Below are positions 37,344-45,193 of a stretch of DNA of 64,000 nucleotides, piece by piece. Source of the stretch: CBDCRK01 sp965220955. Its GTDB lineage: Bacteria; Desulfobacterota; Binatia; Bin18; CBDCRK01. The stretch spans positions 62,001 to 126,000 of the forward strand of contig CBDCRK010000008.1 of the NCBI GenBank assembly GCA_965220955.1, written 5' to 3'. Within the stretch, counting starts at the first letter, position 1, and every line of letters begins with the position of its first letter. The notes under the pieces are model-generated. The model did no database searches. It had not been told where the DNA came from and saw nothing but the letters and a program-made list of their open reading frames with translations. A program made the translations under genes and the position numbers.

Positions 37344-38021
37344 TCAACACCTTTTTGGTAACCTTGCCTCTGGTGGACTGATATATACGGGAGCTAGGCT
37401 ACCCGGAGAATCACACTCACCATGGCAGAACCGTTCCCAGCCCATTTGCGCTATGACCCCACCCCGGGGATGAACCTGATCACAGAATTGTATCTGTTCC
37501 CCCAGACACTCAGCGAACATCCCCCTGTAGACCTCCGCACCATCGCCAACAAAGAGGCACCGTTCAGGAATCATAGGCGGAAGACCTTCTGGCTTAATGG
37601 CCATATCCGGGATAAGCCGGTCTACTCTGCCATTAACACAGTGGAAGAGAGCCATATATACCTGGCGTTTACGCGCATCAAGACAGGTACAAATAAGTCC
37701 CTCCCATCCCTCCACAGATCGGGCCAACGCCTCCAAGGTAGAAACTGCGACCACCTTCTGCCCACCAGCATAAGCAAGCCCCTTGACGACACTTAGCCCA
37801 ATGCGTAGCCCAGTAAAAGAGCCAGGACCGATTGAGCCAGCAATAACGCTAACATCTGGGAGCACGACCTGAGCTTTTACCAGAACCGCCTGGATAAGAG
37901 CAAAAAGATGCTCACCATGGCTTGAAATGGTGTGCTGCGATTTTTCGGCGATAACCTCACCAGCCCTGGCAAGTCCGACACTTGCCGTCCCAGTGGCTGT
38001 ATCAATACCTAGTGTTAACAT
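37344..38021 (-). CDS. tsaB: tRNA threonylcarbamoyladenosine protein TsaB
   Basis: This encodes 225 residues of the ASKHA fold. The N-terminus LTLGIDTATGTASVGLA and the block GSIGPGSFTGLRIGLSVVKGLA near residue 65 are diagnostic. With TsaD and TsaE it installs t6A at position 37 of ANN-reading tRNAs. The start is ATG 38021, 26 bases after rseP. The partners tsaD and tsaE are not in the window. Confidence 0.95.
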   Translation of the reverse strand: MLTLGIDTATGTASVGLARAGEVIAEKSQHTISSHGEHLFALIQAVLVKAQVVLPDVSVIAGSIGPGSFTGLRIGLSVVKGLAYAGGQKVVAVSTLEALARSVEGWEGLICTCLDARKRQVYMALFHCVNGRVDRLIPDMAIKPEGLPPMIPERCLFVGDGAEVYRGMFAECLGEQIQFCDQVHPRGGVIAQMGWERFCHGECDSPGSLAPVYISPPEARLPKRC

Positions 38022-38047
38022 CAGCAGTCTCAGAACCCGCAGCCGCT

Positions 38048-39121
38048 TTATCCCTCTATCATGCGTGCAATGTCATTATAGAAGACAAACACAATGAGAA
38101 GGATGATGAAGAGGAACCCCATCCGCCAAGCCACTTCGCGGTAACGAACGCTTACAGGGCGGCCGATAAGAAATTCAATAAGGAAGAAGAAGAGATGACC
38201 ACCATCGAGAACGGGAATGGGTAGGAGGTTAAGGACCGCCAGGTTTACACTGATGATGGCTATGAAGCGTAGGAGATAATCAAGTCCTAATTGTGCCTGC
38301 TGCCCTGCTATCTGGGCAATGAGAATTGGCCCTCCCAAGTCACCCCTCGATACCTCCCCCAAGATGAGCTTACCCACACCCTCCAGGATAAGCCAGGTCC
38401 ACATATATGTCTGCTCTATTCCCAGCATTAGCGCTCTGATAGCAGAAACTTCCTGGAGATTAAGCACACGCTCAATACCGATTACATAGATAGGATTTCC
38501 CAGGTCGCCAGTACCCTCTGAACGCAGCTCTGGCTGCACGGTAACCTCAACAGTCCGCCCATCACTGGCTTTTTCGACCTGTAAGAGAATCGCCTTTCCT
38601 TCACTCCGCTGGATACGCTCGGCCAGATCCTTCCATGTACGCACCGCCTCCCCAGCCATGCCAAGCACTATATCCCCCTTCTCCAGACCGGCCTTATCGG
38701 CAGGCATTCCCTTTACTACTCCTCCCACCTGCGCCGTATCGCTGGGCACATGGATCCCATAGGAGAGAAACGTCACGCTAAAGAAGAGGAACGCTGCAAT
38801 AAGATTAAAGAGCGGCCCGGCAAAAACAATGAAAAAGCGTTTGCCCAGTGACTTGTGAGAGAACGATCGCTCTATGTCTGCCCCCGTCACTTCCTCCCCA
38901 ATATCCTCCCCGATCATTTTTACGTATCCCCCTAGGGGCACTGCACTGAGCACATACTCTGTCTCACCAAATCGCTTGCCTAGAAGCACCGGACCAAATC
39001 CAAAAGAGAACCGCTCTACCCCCACCCCCGAGATCTTCGCCGCCAGGAAATGACCGAACTCGTGGACTAAGATGATGACCAGAAAAACGGTGACAACCTC
39101 CAGTCCATAAAGGATAACCAT
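38048..39121 (-). CDS. rseP: site-2 intramembrane metalloprotease RseP
   Basis: This encodes 357 residues. The zinc motif HEFGH is at residues about 20-24, the second metal motif is in IPVLDGGHLFF, and one PDZ domain lies at about 120-200 (GMPADKAGLEKGDIVL). Membrane helices flank these. It performs the second cut in envelope-stress anti-sigma-factor degradation. The start is ATG 39121. It normally follows dxr, but here it follows cdsA by 37 bases. Confidence 0.94.
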   Translation of the reverse strand: MVILYGLEVVTVFLVIILVHEFGHFLAAKISGVGVERFSFGFGPVLLGKRFGETEYVLSAVPLGGYVKMIGEDIGEEVTGADIERSFSHKSLGKRFFIVFAGPLFNLIAAFLFFSVTFLSYGIHVPSDTAQVGGVVKGMPADKAGLEKGDIVLGMAGEAVRTWKDLAERIQRSEGKAILLQVEKASDGRTVEVTVQPELRSEGTGDLGNPIYVIGIERVLNLQEVSAIRALMLGIEQTYMWTWLILEGVGKLILGEVSRGDLGGPILIAQIAGQQAQLGLDYLLRFIAIISVNLAVLNLLPIPVLDGGHLFFFLIEFLIGRPVSVRYREVAWRMGFLFIILLIVFVFYNDIARMIEG

Positions 39122-39158
39122 AAGGCATTTCTCCTCCCTGTTTGGTTCTCCCTCACAC

Positions 39159-39896
39159 CTACAGGGCTAGATAATAATACATAAAGGCCACAGGAAAGAT
39201 AAGGCTGTCAGTACGGTCCAATACTCCCCCGTGACCGGGAATCAGCCAACCCGATTCCTTAACGTCAAAAGCACGTTTAAGGGCGGACTCACATAAGTCC
39301 CCTATTTGTCCCAAAATACCGAGAAAAACGGCCAAAGCGAAGACCCCTAGGACGGAGTAAGTAGGCAAAAAAACGGCCTTGGCCATTCCTGCACCTAGTA
39401 GACTTCCGACGATGGCACCGAGACTACCCTCCACTGTTTTCCCCGGACTAACCCGGGGAATAAGCTTGTGTTTACCCCATCGACGGCCTACCATATACCC
39501 ACCTGTATCTGCGAGCATCACTACAGCTAGGGTGAAAAAGACCCATTGTGCTCCCTCCGACCCCGCTCGCAGCCAGATAAAGTGAGGGAACAAAAACCCT
39601 ACATACACTACCCCAAGGAGAGAAAGGCCTAGGTACGACACCCCTTTTGCTAGGTCTTCTTGCTTCCAAAGAACCAAGATAAATCCGCCCAACAGCCCGA
39701 CTCCTAGCCCAGCTCCTACCACTTCAAGAAGGTGAAAAACCACACCGGCCATTACTATTCCTCCCCACAAGACGCCACCCCATACAAGGAAAGGAGAAGA
39801 CGAAAAGGCAAGATGAAAGTACTCATAGAGAGCAGCTAGAGTCAAACCACAAACTATACCCGTAAAAAGCCACTGTGGGCCGTCCCAAACAATCAA
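39159..39896 (-). CDS. cdsA: phosphatidate cytidylyltransferase
   Basis: This encodes at least 245 residues with about seven membrane helices. The family signature is SPGKTVEGSLGAIVGSLLGAG with later GDLCESALKRAFDVKESG and HGGVLDRTDSL. It makes CDP-diacylglycerol for phospholipids. The start is uncertain. TTG at 39896 gives LIVWDGPQWLF, but family-like sequence (RLRARLFTAAVALPPLA) continues upstream in frame to about 39945 with no ATG or GTG. A CTG near 39943 may be the true start, or the sequence is altered there. Confidence 0.88.
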   Translation of the reverse strand: MIVWDGPQWLFTGIVCGLTLAALYEYFHLAFSSSPFLVWGGVLWGGIVMAGVVFHLLEVVGAGLGVGLLGGFILVLWKQEDLAKGVSYLGLSLLGVVYVGFLFPHFIWLRAGSEGAQWVFFTLAVVMLADTGGYMVGRRWGKHKLIPRVSPGKTVEGSLGAIVGSLLGAGMAKAVFLPTYSVLGVFALAVFLGILGQIGDLCESALKRAFDVKESGWLIPGHGGVLDRTDSLIFPVAFMYYYLAL

Positions 39897-40076
39897 GGCA
39901 AGGGGAGGAAGGGCAACAGCAGCAGTGAAAAGTCGGGCGCGCAGGCGTGAGTTTCCGTTTATTCGTAAGTGTTGCGGGACAAACTCGCAGGCTTCTGCTT
40001 TGCTTAGATCAGCTGTGGCAGTCAGTTCTAGAGTCCAGAGTCTAAACTCCGGGGTCCAGGGCAGACCATTGAGGGC

Positions 40077-40904
40077 TCAGAGGCCGGTGTGCAGTGTCAC
40101 TCGTCCCTGGATTCTCGACTCTCGCCCCTTGTCCCTCATCTCTCGACTCTCGCCCCCTGTCTCCCGAATCTCAACTTTGGTAAGATGCTCCTCGACACGC
40201 CCAAACCGCCGCTCTCTGCTCTGGTAGTCAGTCAGGGCCCGAAGAAATTCCTCACGACCAAAGTCCGGCCACAGGGTGTCAGTGATATAGAGTTCAGTAT
40301 AAGCCAATTGCCAGAGCAAAAAATTGCTCAGGCGAAATTCCCCACCGGTACGGATCAGCAAGTCGGGATCAGGAATATCGGCACTCCACAGATGCTGCGC
40401 AAAGAGGTGTTCATCTATCTCCTGAGGATCAAGCCGGTCTTCCCGTACTGCTATTGCCAGGGCACGGGTCGCGGCGACGATCTCTTCGCGTGCGCCATAG
40501 CTAAGCGCCAGGATCACGGTGAGACCCGTGTTGTTTTGGGTAGCGGCCATATCAGCGACAAGCCCCTGCTGCACGTCATGGGGTAGCCGCTCCAGATCCC
40601 CGACGGCAAGGAGGCGGACGTTATTCTTCATCATGCGTTTTAGCTCAGTGCGCAGGTAGCGGCGGAACAGTCCCATGAGGGCCTGCACCTCTCGGGAAGG
40701 GCGCTGCCAATTTTCTGTAGAAAAGGTGTATAGGGTGAGATAGGGCAAGCCGATTTCTCGGCTGGTCTCGACCACTGCTCGTACAGCCTCTTTGGCGCGT
40801 CTGTGCCCTTCGGTGCGCCTCAGACCTTGCCGCTGTGCCCAGCGGCCATTTCCATCCATGATCACCGCCACATGACGGGGAAGCTCTGCCTTGTTATCAT
40901 CCAT
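40077..40904 (-). CDS. uppS: undecaprenyl diphosphate synthase
   Basis: This encodes 275 residues. VAVIMDGNGRWAQRQGL holds the catalytic Asp-Gly-Asn, LTLYTFSTENWQRP follows, and the C-terminal substrate block is DLLIRTGGEFRLSNFLLWQ then WPDF. It makes the C55 lipid carrier for peptidoglycan and surface glycans. The start is ATG 40904. The last 35 or so residues (rich in Glu, Arg and Ser) go beyond the family end. They are encoded by the direct repeats at 40113-40156, so the stop has drifted into spacer repeats. Confidence 0.93.
   Translation of the reverse strand: MDDNKAELPRHVAVIMDGNGRWAQRQGLRRTEGHRRAKEAVRAVVETSREIGLPYLTLYTFSTENWQRPSREVQALMGLFRRYLRTELKRMMKNNVRLLAVGDLERLPHDVQQGLVADMAATQNNTGLTVILALSYGAREEIVAATRALAIAVREDRLDPQEIDEHLFAQHLWSADIPDPDLLIRTGGEFRLSNFLLWQLAYTELYITDTLWPDFGREEFLRALTDYQSRERRFGRVEEHLTKVEIRETGGESREMRDKGRESRIQGRVTLHTGL
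40113..40156. repeat. 16-base exact direct repeat inside the uppS 3' end
   Basis: TCTCGACTCTCGCCCC occurs at 40113-40128 and 40141-40156. Related GAGTCCAGAGTC-type sequence continues at 40029-40060 in the cdsA/uppS junction. Confidence 0.7.
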
Positions 40905-40958
40905 AAATCAAATTGTAAGCATTCAGGGGAGTGAAGAATGAAGAAATTTTAACTCTTT

Positions 40959-41516
40959 TCAGACCGCCATGATCTCATCTTCTTTAGCCTTAAGCACCTT
41001 ATCCACTTTAGCAATGTACTCGTTGGTAGCCTTTTGCACCTGATCCTGAGTTACACGCACATCATCTTCGGAAATTTGTTTGTCTTTTTGCAGCTTCTTC
41101 AAGCGCTCGTTGGTATCGCGACGGTGGTTACGTATCGACACCCGATACTCCTCGGCTGTCTTGCGGAGGTGGCGCGCTAGTTCCCGGCGCCGCTCTTCGG
41201 TCAACTCAGGAATAGGTACCCGGATTATCTTCCCATCGTTCATGGGAGTGAGCCCTAGGTCTGACTGGTAGATTGCTTTCTCAATGCTGGTGATGATGCT
41301 ACGATCATAGGGCTGGATGAGGAGGAGGTGGGGCTCAGGAGCAGATAGGGTAGCAAGCTGGTTTAAGGGAGTACGAGTTCCGTAGTATTCCACAGCGATT
41401 CCCTCAATGAGAGCAGTTGAGGCTCGGCCAGTACGTACTCCGGCATACTCTTTATGCAACGCAGTAACTGTACGCTCCATCTCTTGCTTAAGGTCTGTTA
41501 CTATCTGAGCACTCAT
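40959..41516 (-). CDS. frr: ribosome recycling factor
   Basis: This encodes 185 residues, the standard size. The N-terminal helix carries KEYAGVRTGRAS and the central domain ends with RVPIPELTEERRRELARHLRK, both typical. With EF-G it splits post-termination ribosomes. Its ATG overlaps the pyrH stop (ATGA). It is the last tightly coupled gene of rpsB-tsf-pyrH-frr. Confidence 0.97.
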   Translation of the reverse strand: MSAQIVTDLKQEMERTVTALHKEYAGVRTGRASTALIEGIAVEYYGTRTPLNQLATLSAPEPHLLLIQPYDRSIITSIEKAIYQSDLGLTPMNDGKIIRVPIPELTEERRRELARHLRKTAEEYRVSIRNHRRDTNERLKKLQKDKQISEDDVRVTQDQVQKATNEYIAKVDKVLKAKEDEIMAV

Positions 41517-42247
41517 GGGTGATCTCCATCAGAGACTAAAGTACCCACCGCCTCTCCTGTTACCACTCGCTTAATGTTCCCCTGCTGGAGTAAGCTAAAT
41601 ACAAAGATCGGTAGATGGTTGTCCATACATAGGGAGATGGCAGTAGAATCCATTACTCGTAGGTTTTTGCTGAGCACCTCGAGGTAGGTTAACTCTCGAT
41701 AGCGCTTGGCTCCTGGTACTAGGAGTGGATCGGCATCATAGATCCCATCCACCTTGGTAGCCTTTAGAATCACCTCCGCCCCAACCTCCATGGCACGCAG
41801 GCTTGCAGCCGTATCAGTAGTAAAATAGGGATTTCCTGTGCCCGCAGCAAAAATTACCACCCTACCCTTTTCCAGATGGCGGGTAGCTCTGCGTCTGATG
41901 TATGGCTCAGCCGCTTGGTCTATGGCAAGCGCCGACAGCACTCGGGTGGGCACCTCTATCCTTTCCAGCGCATCCTGCAGCGCAAGGCTATTGATCACTG
42001 TAGCCAGCATGCCCATGTAATCAGCAGTGGCCCGGTTCATGCCCTTGGTACTTGCCACCAGACCACGAAAGATGTTTCCTCCACCAATGACTACCGCTAA
42101 TACACAGCCCAGGCCACGTACCTCGGCGATCTCCTTTGCTATTCGTACAAGCATCCTCTCGTCGATGCCGTACTCCCCCTTTCCCACCAGTGCTTCTCCG
42201 CCAAGCTTGAGAAGCACCCGCTGGTATTTGAGCTGGCTGGCACTCAT
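41513..42247 (-). CDS. pyrH: uridylate kinase
   Basis: This encodes 244 residues of the amino-acid-kinase fold: RVLLKLGGEALVG at the N-terminus, VIGGGNIFRG, ATADYMGMLATVINSLAL, and AAGTGNPYFTTDTAA. It phosphorylates UMP to UDP. The ATG overlaps the tsf stop and the stop overlaps frr, so it is translated as part of a coupled chain. Confidence 0.97.
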   Translation of the reverse strand: MSASQLKYQRVLLKLGGEALVGKGEYGIDERMLVRIAKEIAEVRGLGCVLAVVIGGGNIFRGLVASTKGMNRATADYMGMLATVINSLALQDALERIEVPTRVLSALAIDQAAEPYIRRRATRHLEKGRVVIFAAGTGNPYFTTDTAASLRAMEVGAEVILKATKVDGIYDADPLLVPGAKRYRELTYLEVLSKNLRVMDSTAISLCMDNHLPIFVFSLLQQGNIKRVVTGEAVGTLVSDGDHP

Positions 42248-42876
42248 CCGTCTCTACTAAGCTCCTGTCGAGCTGTATCTTCCTCACCTAAATGGAAGCG
42301 AGCAAACCGGCGCACAACCACATTCTCACGCAAACGGGCGATCACTTCGGTAATGACCTCTCCTACTGTCTTACCCGGATCGCGGATAAATGCTTGCTCC
42401 CACAGACATGCCTCACTATAGAACTTCTCCAGCTTGCCACTAACAATCCTTTCAATCACTGCAGGTGGCTTCCCTGACTGGGCAGTTTGAGCACGGTAGA
42501 TGTCTCGTTCCCGCTCAAGTTCTGTCTCGGGCACATCCTCTCGACGTACGTGACGAGGGCTGGCGGCAGCGATTTGCATAGCAATGTCCTTGACCAGTCG
42601 TTGAAATTCTTCAGTACGGGCAACAAAATCAGTCTCACAGTTCACCTCCACCAGCACCCCAATCCTGCCCTCACCATGGATATAAGAACCTATTATTCCC
42701 TGAGCCGCTACCCGCCCCATTTTCTTAGCCGCAGCTGCTAGTCCTTTCTCTCGCAGGTAAACAATGGCCTTCTCAGTGTCCCCATCACTGGCCGTCAATG
42801 CCTTCTGACAGTCGAGCATGCCAGCACCAGTGCGCTCGCGCAGCTCCCTGATCTGAGTTGTATTCACACTGCTCAT
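42244..42876 (-). CDS. tsf: elongation factor Ts
   Basis: This encodes 210 residues, the short form of EF-Ts that lacks part of the second core domain of the E. coli protein. The N-terminal UBA-like domain ends RERTGAGMLDCQKAL; GIIGSYIHGEGRIGVLVEVNCETDFVA is the core signature (given here over positions 42604-42700). It exchanges GDP on EF-Tu. Its ATG overlaps the rpsB stop. Confidence 0.96.
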   Translation of the reverse strand: MSSVNTTQIRELRERTGAGMLDCQKALTASDGDTEKAIVYLREKGLAAAAKKMGRVAAQGIIGSYIHGEGRIGVLVEVNCETDFVARTEEFQRLVKDIAMQIAAASPRHVRREDVPETELERERDIYRAQTAQSGKPPAVIERIVSGKLEKFYSEACLWEQAFIRDPGKTVGEVITEVIARLRENVVVRRFARFHLGEEDTARQELSRDG

Positions 42877-43643
42877 TCATCCTCTCCTTCGGACGGCACG
42901 TCGGTTTCTTGGGAGGGCACCTCTTCTTCCGCTTGCTCCTCCCCTTGTAAACGCTCTTCATACAGCATCTTGCCCTCGAGGATCGCCTCGGCAATGACTC
43001 CAGTAAATAGGCGGATTGCACGGATAGCATCGTCGTTACCCGGAATCTTATGGTCAATTACGTCCGGATCACAGTTGGTGTCTACCGGGGCTATTACCGG
43101 GATACCCAGTTTATTTGCCTCACGCACCGCAATCTCTTCTTTTTTACTGTCAATGATAAACACGACGTCAGGTAGCCGGCGCATGTTTTTGATCCCGCCC
43201 AGAGAGGCAAGGAGTTTATCCCGCTGCCGCTGCAATCCCAAAAACTCTTTTTTCGTAAGCGCTTCAACAATAGCTGGGTTCTCAAGCATCTCCTCGATCT
43301 TTCTCAGACGCTCAATAGACTGACGGATGGTCTGGAAGTTTGTGAGCATGCCTCCAGGCCAGCGGTTATTCACATAGAACATGCCGCACCGTTCGGTTTC
43401 CTCACGTACTACCTCCTGCGCTTGCTTCTTGGTACCGACAAAGAGTACTTGTCCACCCTGAGCAGCTATGTCGGACACAAACGCACAGGCCTCTTTGAGC
43501 AATCCTACCGTCTGTTGAAGATCAACAATATGGATGCCGTTACGCGCGCCAAAGATATAGGGGCGCATTTTGGGATTCCAACGGCTGGTTTGGTGGCCAA
43601 AATGAACTCCAGCCTCAAGCAACTGTTTAATAGTGATTTCCAT
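42873..43643 (-). CDS. rpsB: 30S ribosomal protein S2
   Basis: This encodes 256 residues. LLEAGVHFGHQTSRWNPKM at the N-terminus and RWPGGMLTNFQTI are diagnostic of S2, and a coiled-coil of Lys/Arg/Glu lies in the middle. The C-terminal 25 residues are a very acidic tail (GEEQAEEEVPSQE). The start is ATG 43643, 12 bases after the rho stop, so rho and rpsB probably share a transcript. The stop overlaps tsf. Confidence 0.97.
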   Translation of the reverse strand: MEITIKQLLEAGVHFGHQTSRWNPKMRPYIFGARNGIHIVDLQQTVGLLKEACAFVSDIAAQGGQVLFVGTKKQAQEVVREETERCGMFYVNNRWPGGMLTNFQTIRQSIERLRKIEEMLENPAIVEALTKKEFLGLQRQRDKLLASLGGIKNMRRLPDVVFIIDSKKEEIAVREANKLGIPVIAPVDTNCDPDVIDHKIPGNDDAIRAIRLFTGVIAEAILEGKMLYEERLQGEEQAEEEVPSQETDVPSEGEDE

Positions 43644-43655
43644 AGTCCTCCATCG

Positions 43656-44972
43656 TTATTGATTCATGGATTCAAGAAATTCCTGGTTGTCCTTCGTCCC
43701 TTTAATCTTATCCAAGAGAAACTCCATTGCCTCTACTGTGTTGAGTTGGGAGAGAAGCCTGCGTAGAACCCATACGCGATTGAGCACTTCCCGGGGCAAG
43801 AGTAACTCTTCCTTGCGTGTACCCGAGCGGTTGACATCCATGGCGGGAAAAACACGTTTGTCCATGAGCCGACGATCGAGGTGAATTTCCAGGTTTCCCG
43901 TACCCTTAAATTCCTCAAAGATGACCTCATCCATACGTGAGCCAGTATCAACAAGAGCGGTACCCATTATGGTAAGGCTGCCACCATCCTCAATGTTGCG
44001 AGCAGCTCCAAAAAACTTCTTCGGACCCCTGAGGGCGTTTGCGTCCACGCCGCCGGAGAGGAGCTTGCCACTTGAGGGGACCACCGCATTATATGCCCGA
44101 GCTAAGCGGGTAATACTATCCAAGAGGATGACTACATCCCGGCCATGCTCCACCAGCCGCTTAGCCTTCTCAATAACCATCTCGGCTACCTGTACGTGGC
44201 GGGTAGCAGGCTCATCAAAGGTAGAACTAACCACCTCGGCCCTGACCGAGCGCTGCATGTCCGTTACCTCTTCGGGCCGCTCATCAATAAGCAGAACAAT
44301 GAGGATCACCTCTTTTTGGTTGTGGGCGATACCATGGGCAATGCTCTGCAGCATCATGGTTTTGCCAGTGCGGGGGGCAGCCACAATAAGCCCACGCTGC
44401 CCTTTACCAACAGGAGTCAGGAGGTCGATGATACGGGTGGTGTAGTCCTCAGGGTTATACTCAAGCGTGAACGGCTCGTCAGGATAGAGGGGGGTCAGGT
44501 TATCAAAGAGGATTTTATCACGCGCTCGCTCCGGCTCCTCGTAGTTAATCACCTCAACTTTGAGCAGGGCAAAGTAACGCTCTCCTTCTTTAGGAGGGCG
44601 TATCTGCCCAGCAACAACGTCACCAGTGCGGAGGCCAAACCGCCGGATCTGACTTGGGGAGACATAAATGTCATCAGGACCCGGAAGGTAGTTGTAGTCC
44701 GGAGAGCGGAGAAAGCCAAACCCGTCAGAGAGGATCTCCAAAACCCCCTCACCGTAGATCAATCCACTCTGTTCAGCCTGCGCCTGAAGGATAGCAAAAA
44801 TAAGGTCCTGCTTACGCAGGTTAGAGGTGCCGTCAACACTAAAGTTTCTGGCGACCTGTGCTAACTCGCTTATCTTCTTCTCTTTAAGAATTTTAAGATT
44901 AAGCCCTCCTCCCTCTTCTGCGGCTGCAACTCGCGCCTCTGCAGGATCACTCTTGGCAGGTGTCCGACCCAT
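43656..44972 (-). CDS. rho: transcription termination factor Rho
   Basis: This encodes 438 residues: N-terminal Rho_N helices at about 25-70, a cold-shock RNA-binding domain (GFGFLRSPDYNYLPGPDDIYV) at about 80-140, and a RecA-like ATPase. Walker A is LIVAAPRTGKT, Walker B region VVILLDSITRLARAYN, and the Q- and R-loop region GGVDANALRGPKKFFGAARN. The start is ATG 44972 with GGGAGG eight bases upstream; an upstream TTG at 44993 precedes that site. There is no long insertion domain. It heads the rpsB cluster. Confidence 0.96.
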   Translation of the reverse strand: MGRTPAKSDPAEARVAAAEEGGGLNLKILKEKKISELAQVARNFSVDGTSNLRKQDLIFAILQAQAEQSGLIYGEGVLEILSDGFGFLRSPDYNYLPGPDDIYVSPSQIRRFGLRTGDVVAGQIRPPKEGERYFALLKVEVINYEEPERARDKILFDNLTPLYPDEPFTLEYNPEDYTTRIIDLLTPVGKGQRGLIVAAPRTGKTMMLQSIAHGIAHNQKEVILIVLLIDERPEEVTDMQRSVRAEVVSSTFDEPATRHVQVAEMVIEKAKRLVEHGRDVVILLDSITRLARAYNAVVPSSGKLLSGGVDANALRGPKKFFGAARNIEDGGSLTIMGTALVDTGSRMDEVIFEEFKGTGNLEIHLDRRLMDKRVFPAMDVNRSGTRKEELLLPREVLNRVWVLRRLLSQLNTVEAMEFLLDKIKGTKDNQEFLESMNQ

Positions 44973-45064
44973 AATTTTTCCTCCCTGGAACAAAGACAGT
45001 ACTTACCCGGCCACTGCGGCAAAGGAGCTTAGGGGCCACCTGAATTCTTCAGAGCCGTAGCCAC

Positions 45065-45121
45065 TTAGAGAAGCTCCGTGGCAAGGGAGCGAAGCGGGAA
45101 GGGGAAAGAAATAATCCTCAT
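45065..45121 (-). CDS. 18-codon leader ORF upstream of rho (candidate rho leader peptide)
   Basis: A short frame, MRIISFPFPLRSLATELL, is preceded by GGGGAGG five bases before its ATG, the strongest ribosome-binding site in the leader. It lies between a candidate promoter at 45160-45188 and the rho start at 44972. E. coli and relatives have a leader peptide (rhoL) ahead of rho. The sequences are not alike, so only the arrangement supports this call. Confidence 0.4.
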   Translation of the reverse strand: MRIISFPFPLRSLATELL

Positions 45122-45159
45122 AGAGCCTCCCCGCAATTTCTTGACGGGATCTTTTTTTT

Positions 45160-45188
45160 AAGCTAGTCGATCTTTCTTTCTCTGTCAA
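45160..45188 (-). promoter_or_regulatory. candidate promoter for the rho-rpsB cluster
   Basis: On the minus strand TTGACA (45183-45188), a 17-base spacer, then TAGCTT (45160-45165). The -35 box is perfect and the -10 box weak. It would start a leader of about 180 bases before rho. It lies six bases upstream of the rluD stop. Confidence 0.35.
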
Positions 45189-45193
45189 CTCTC

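Noticed and set aside
44145..44864. Plus-strand frame of 239 codons
   Set aside because: Antisense shadow of rho; no motif or ribosome-binding site.
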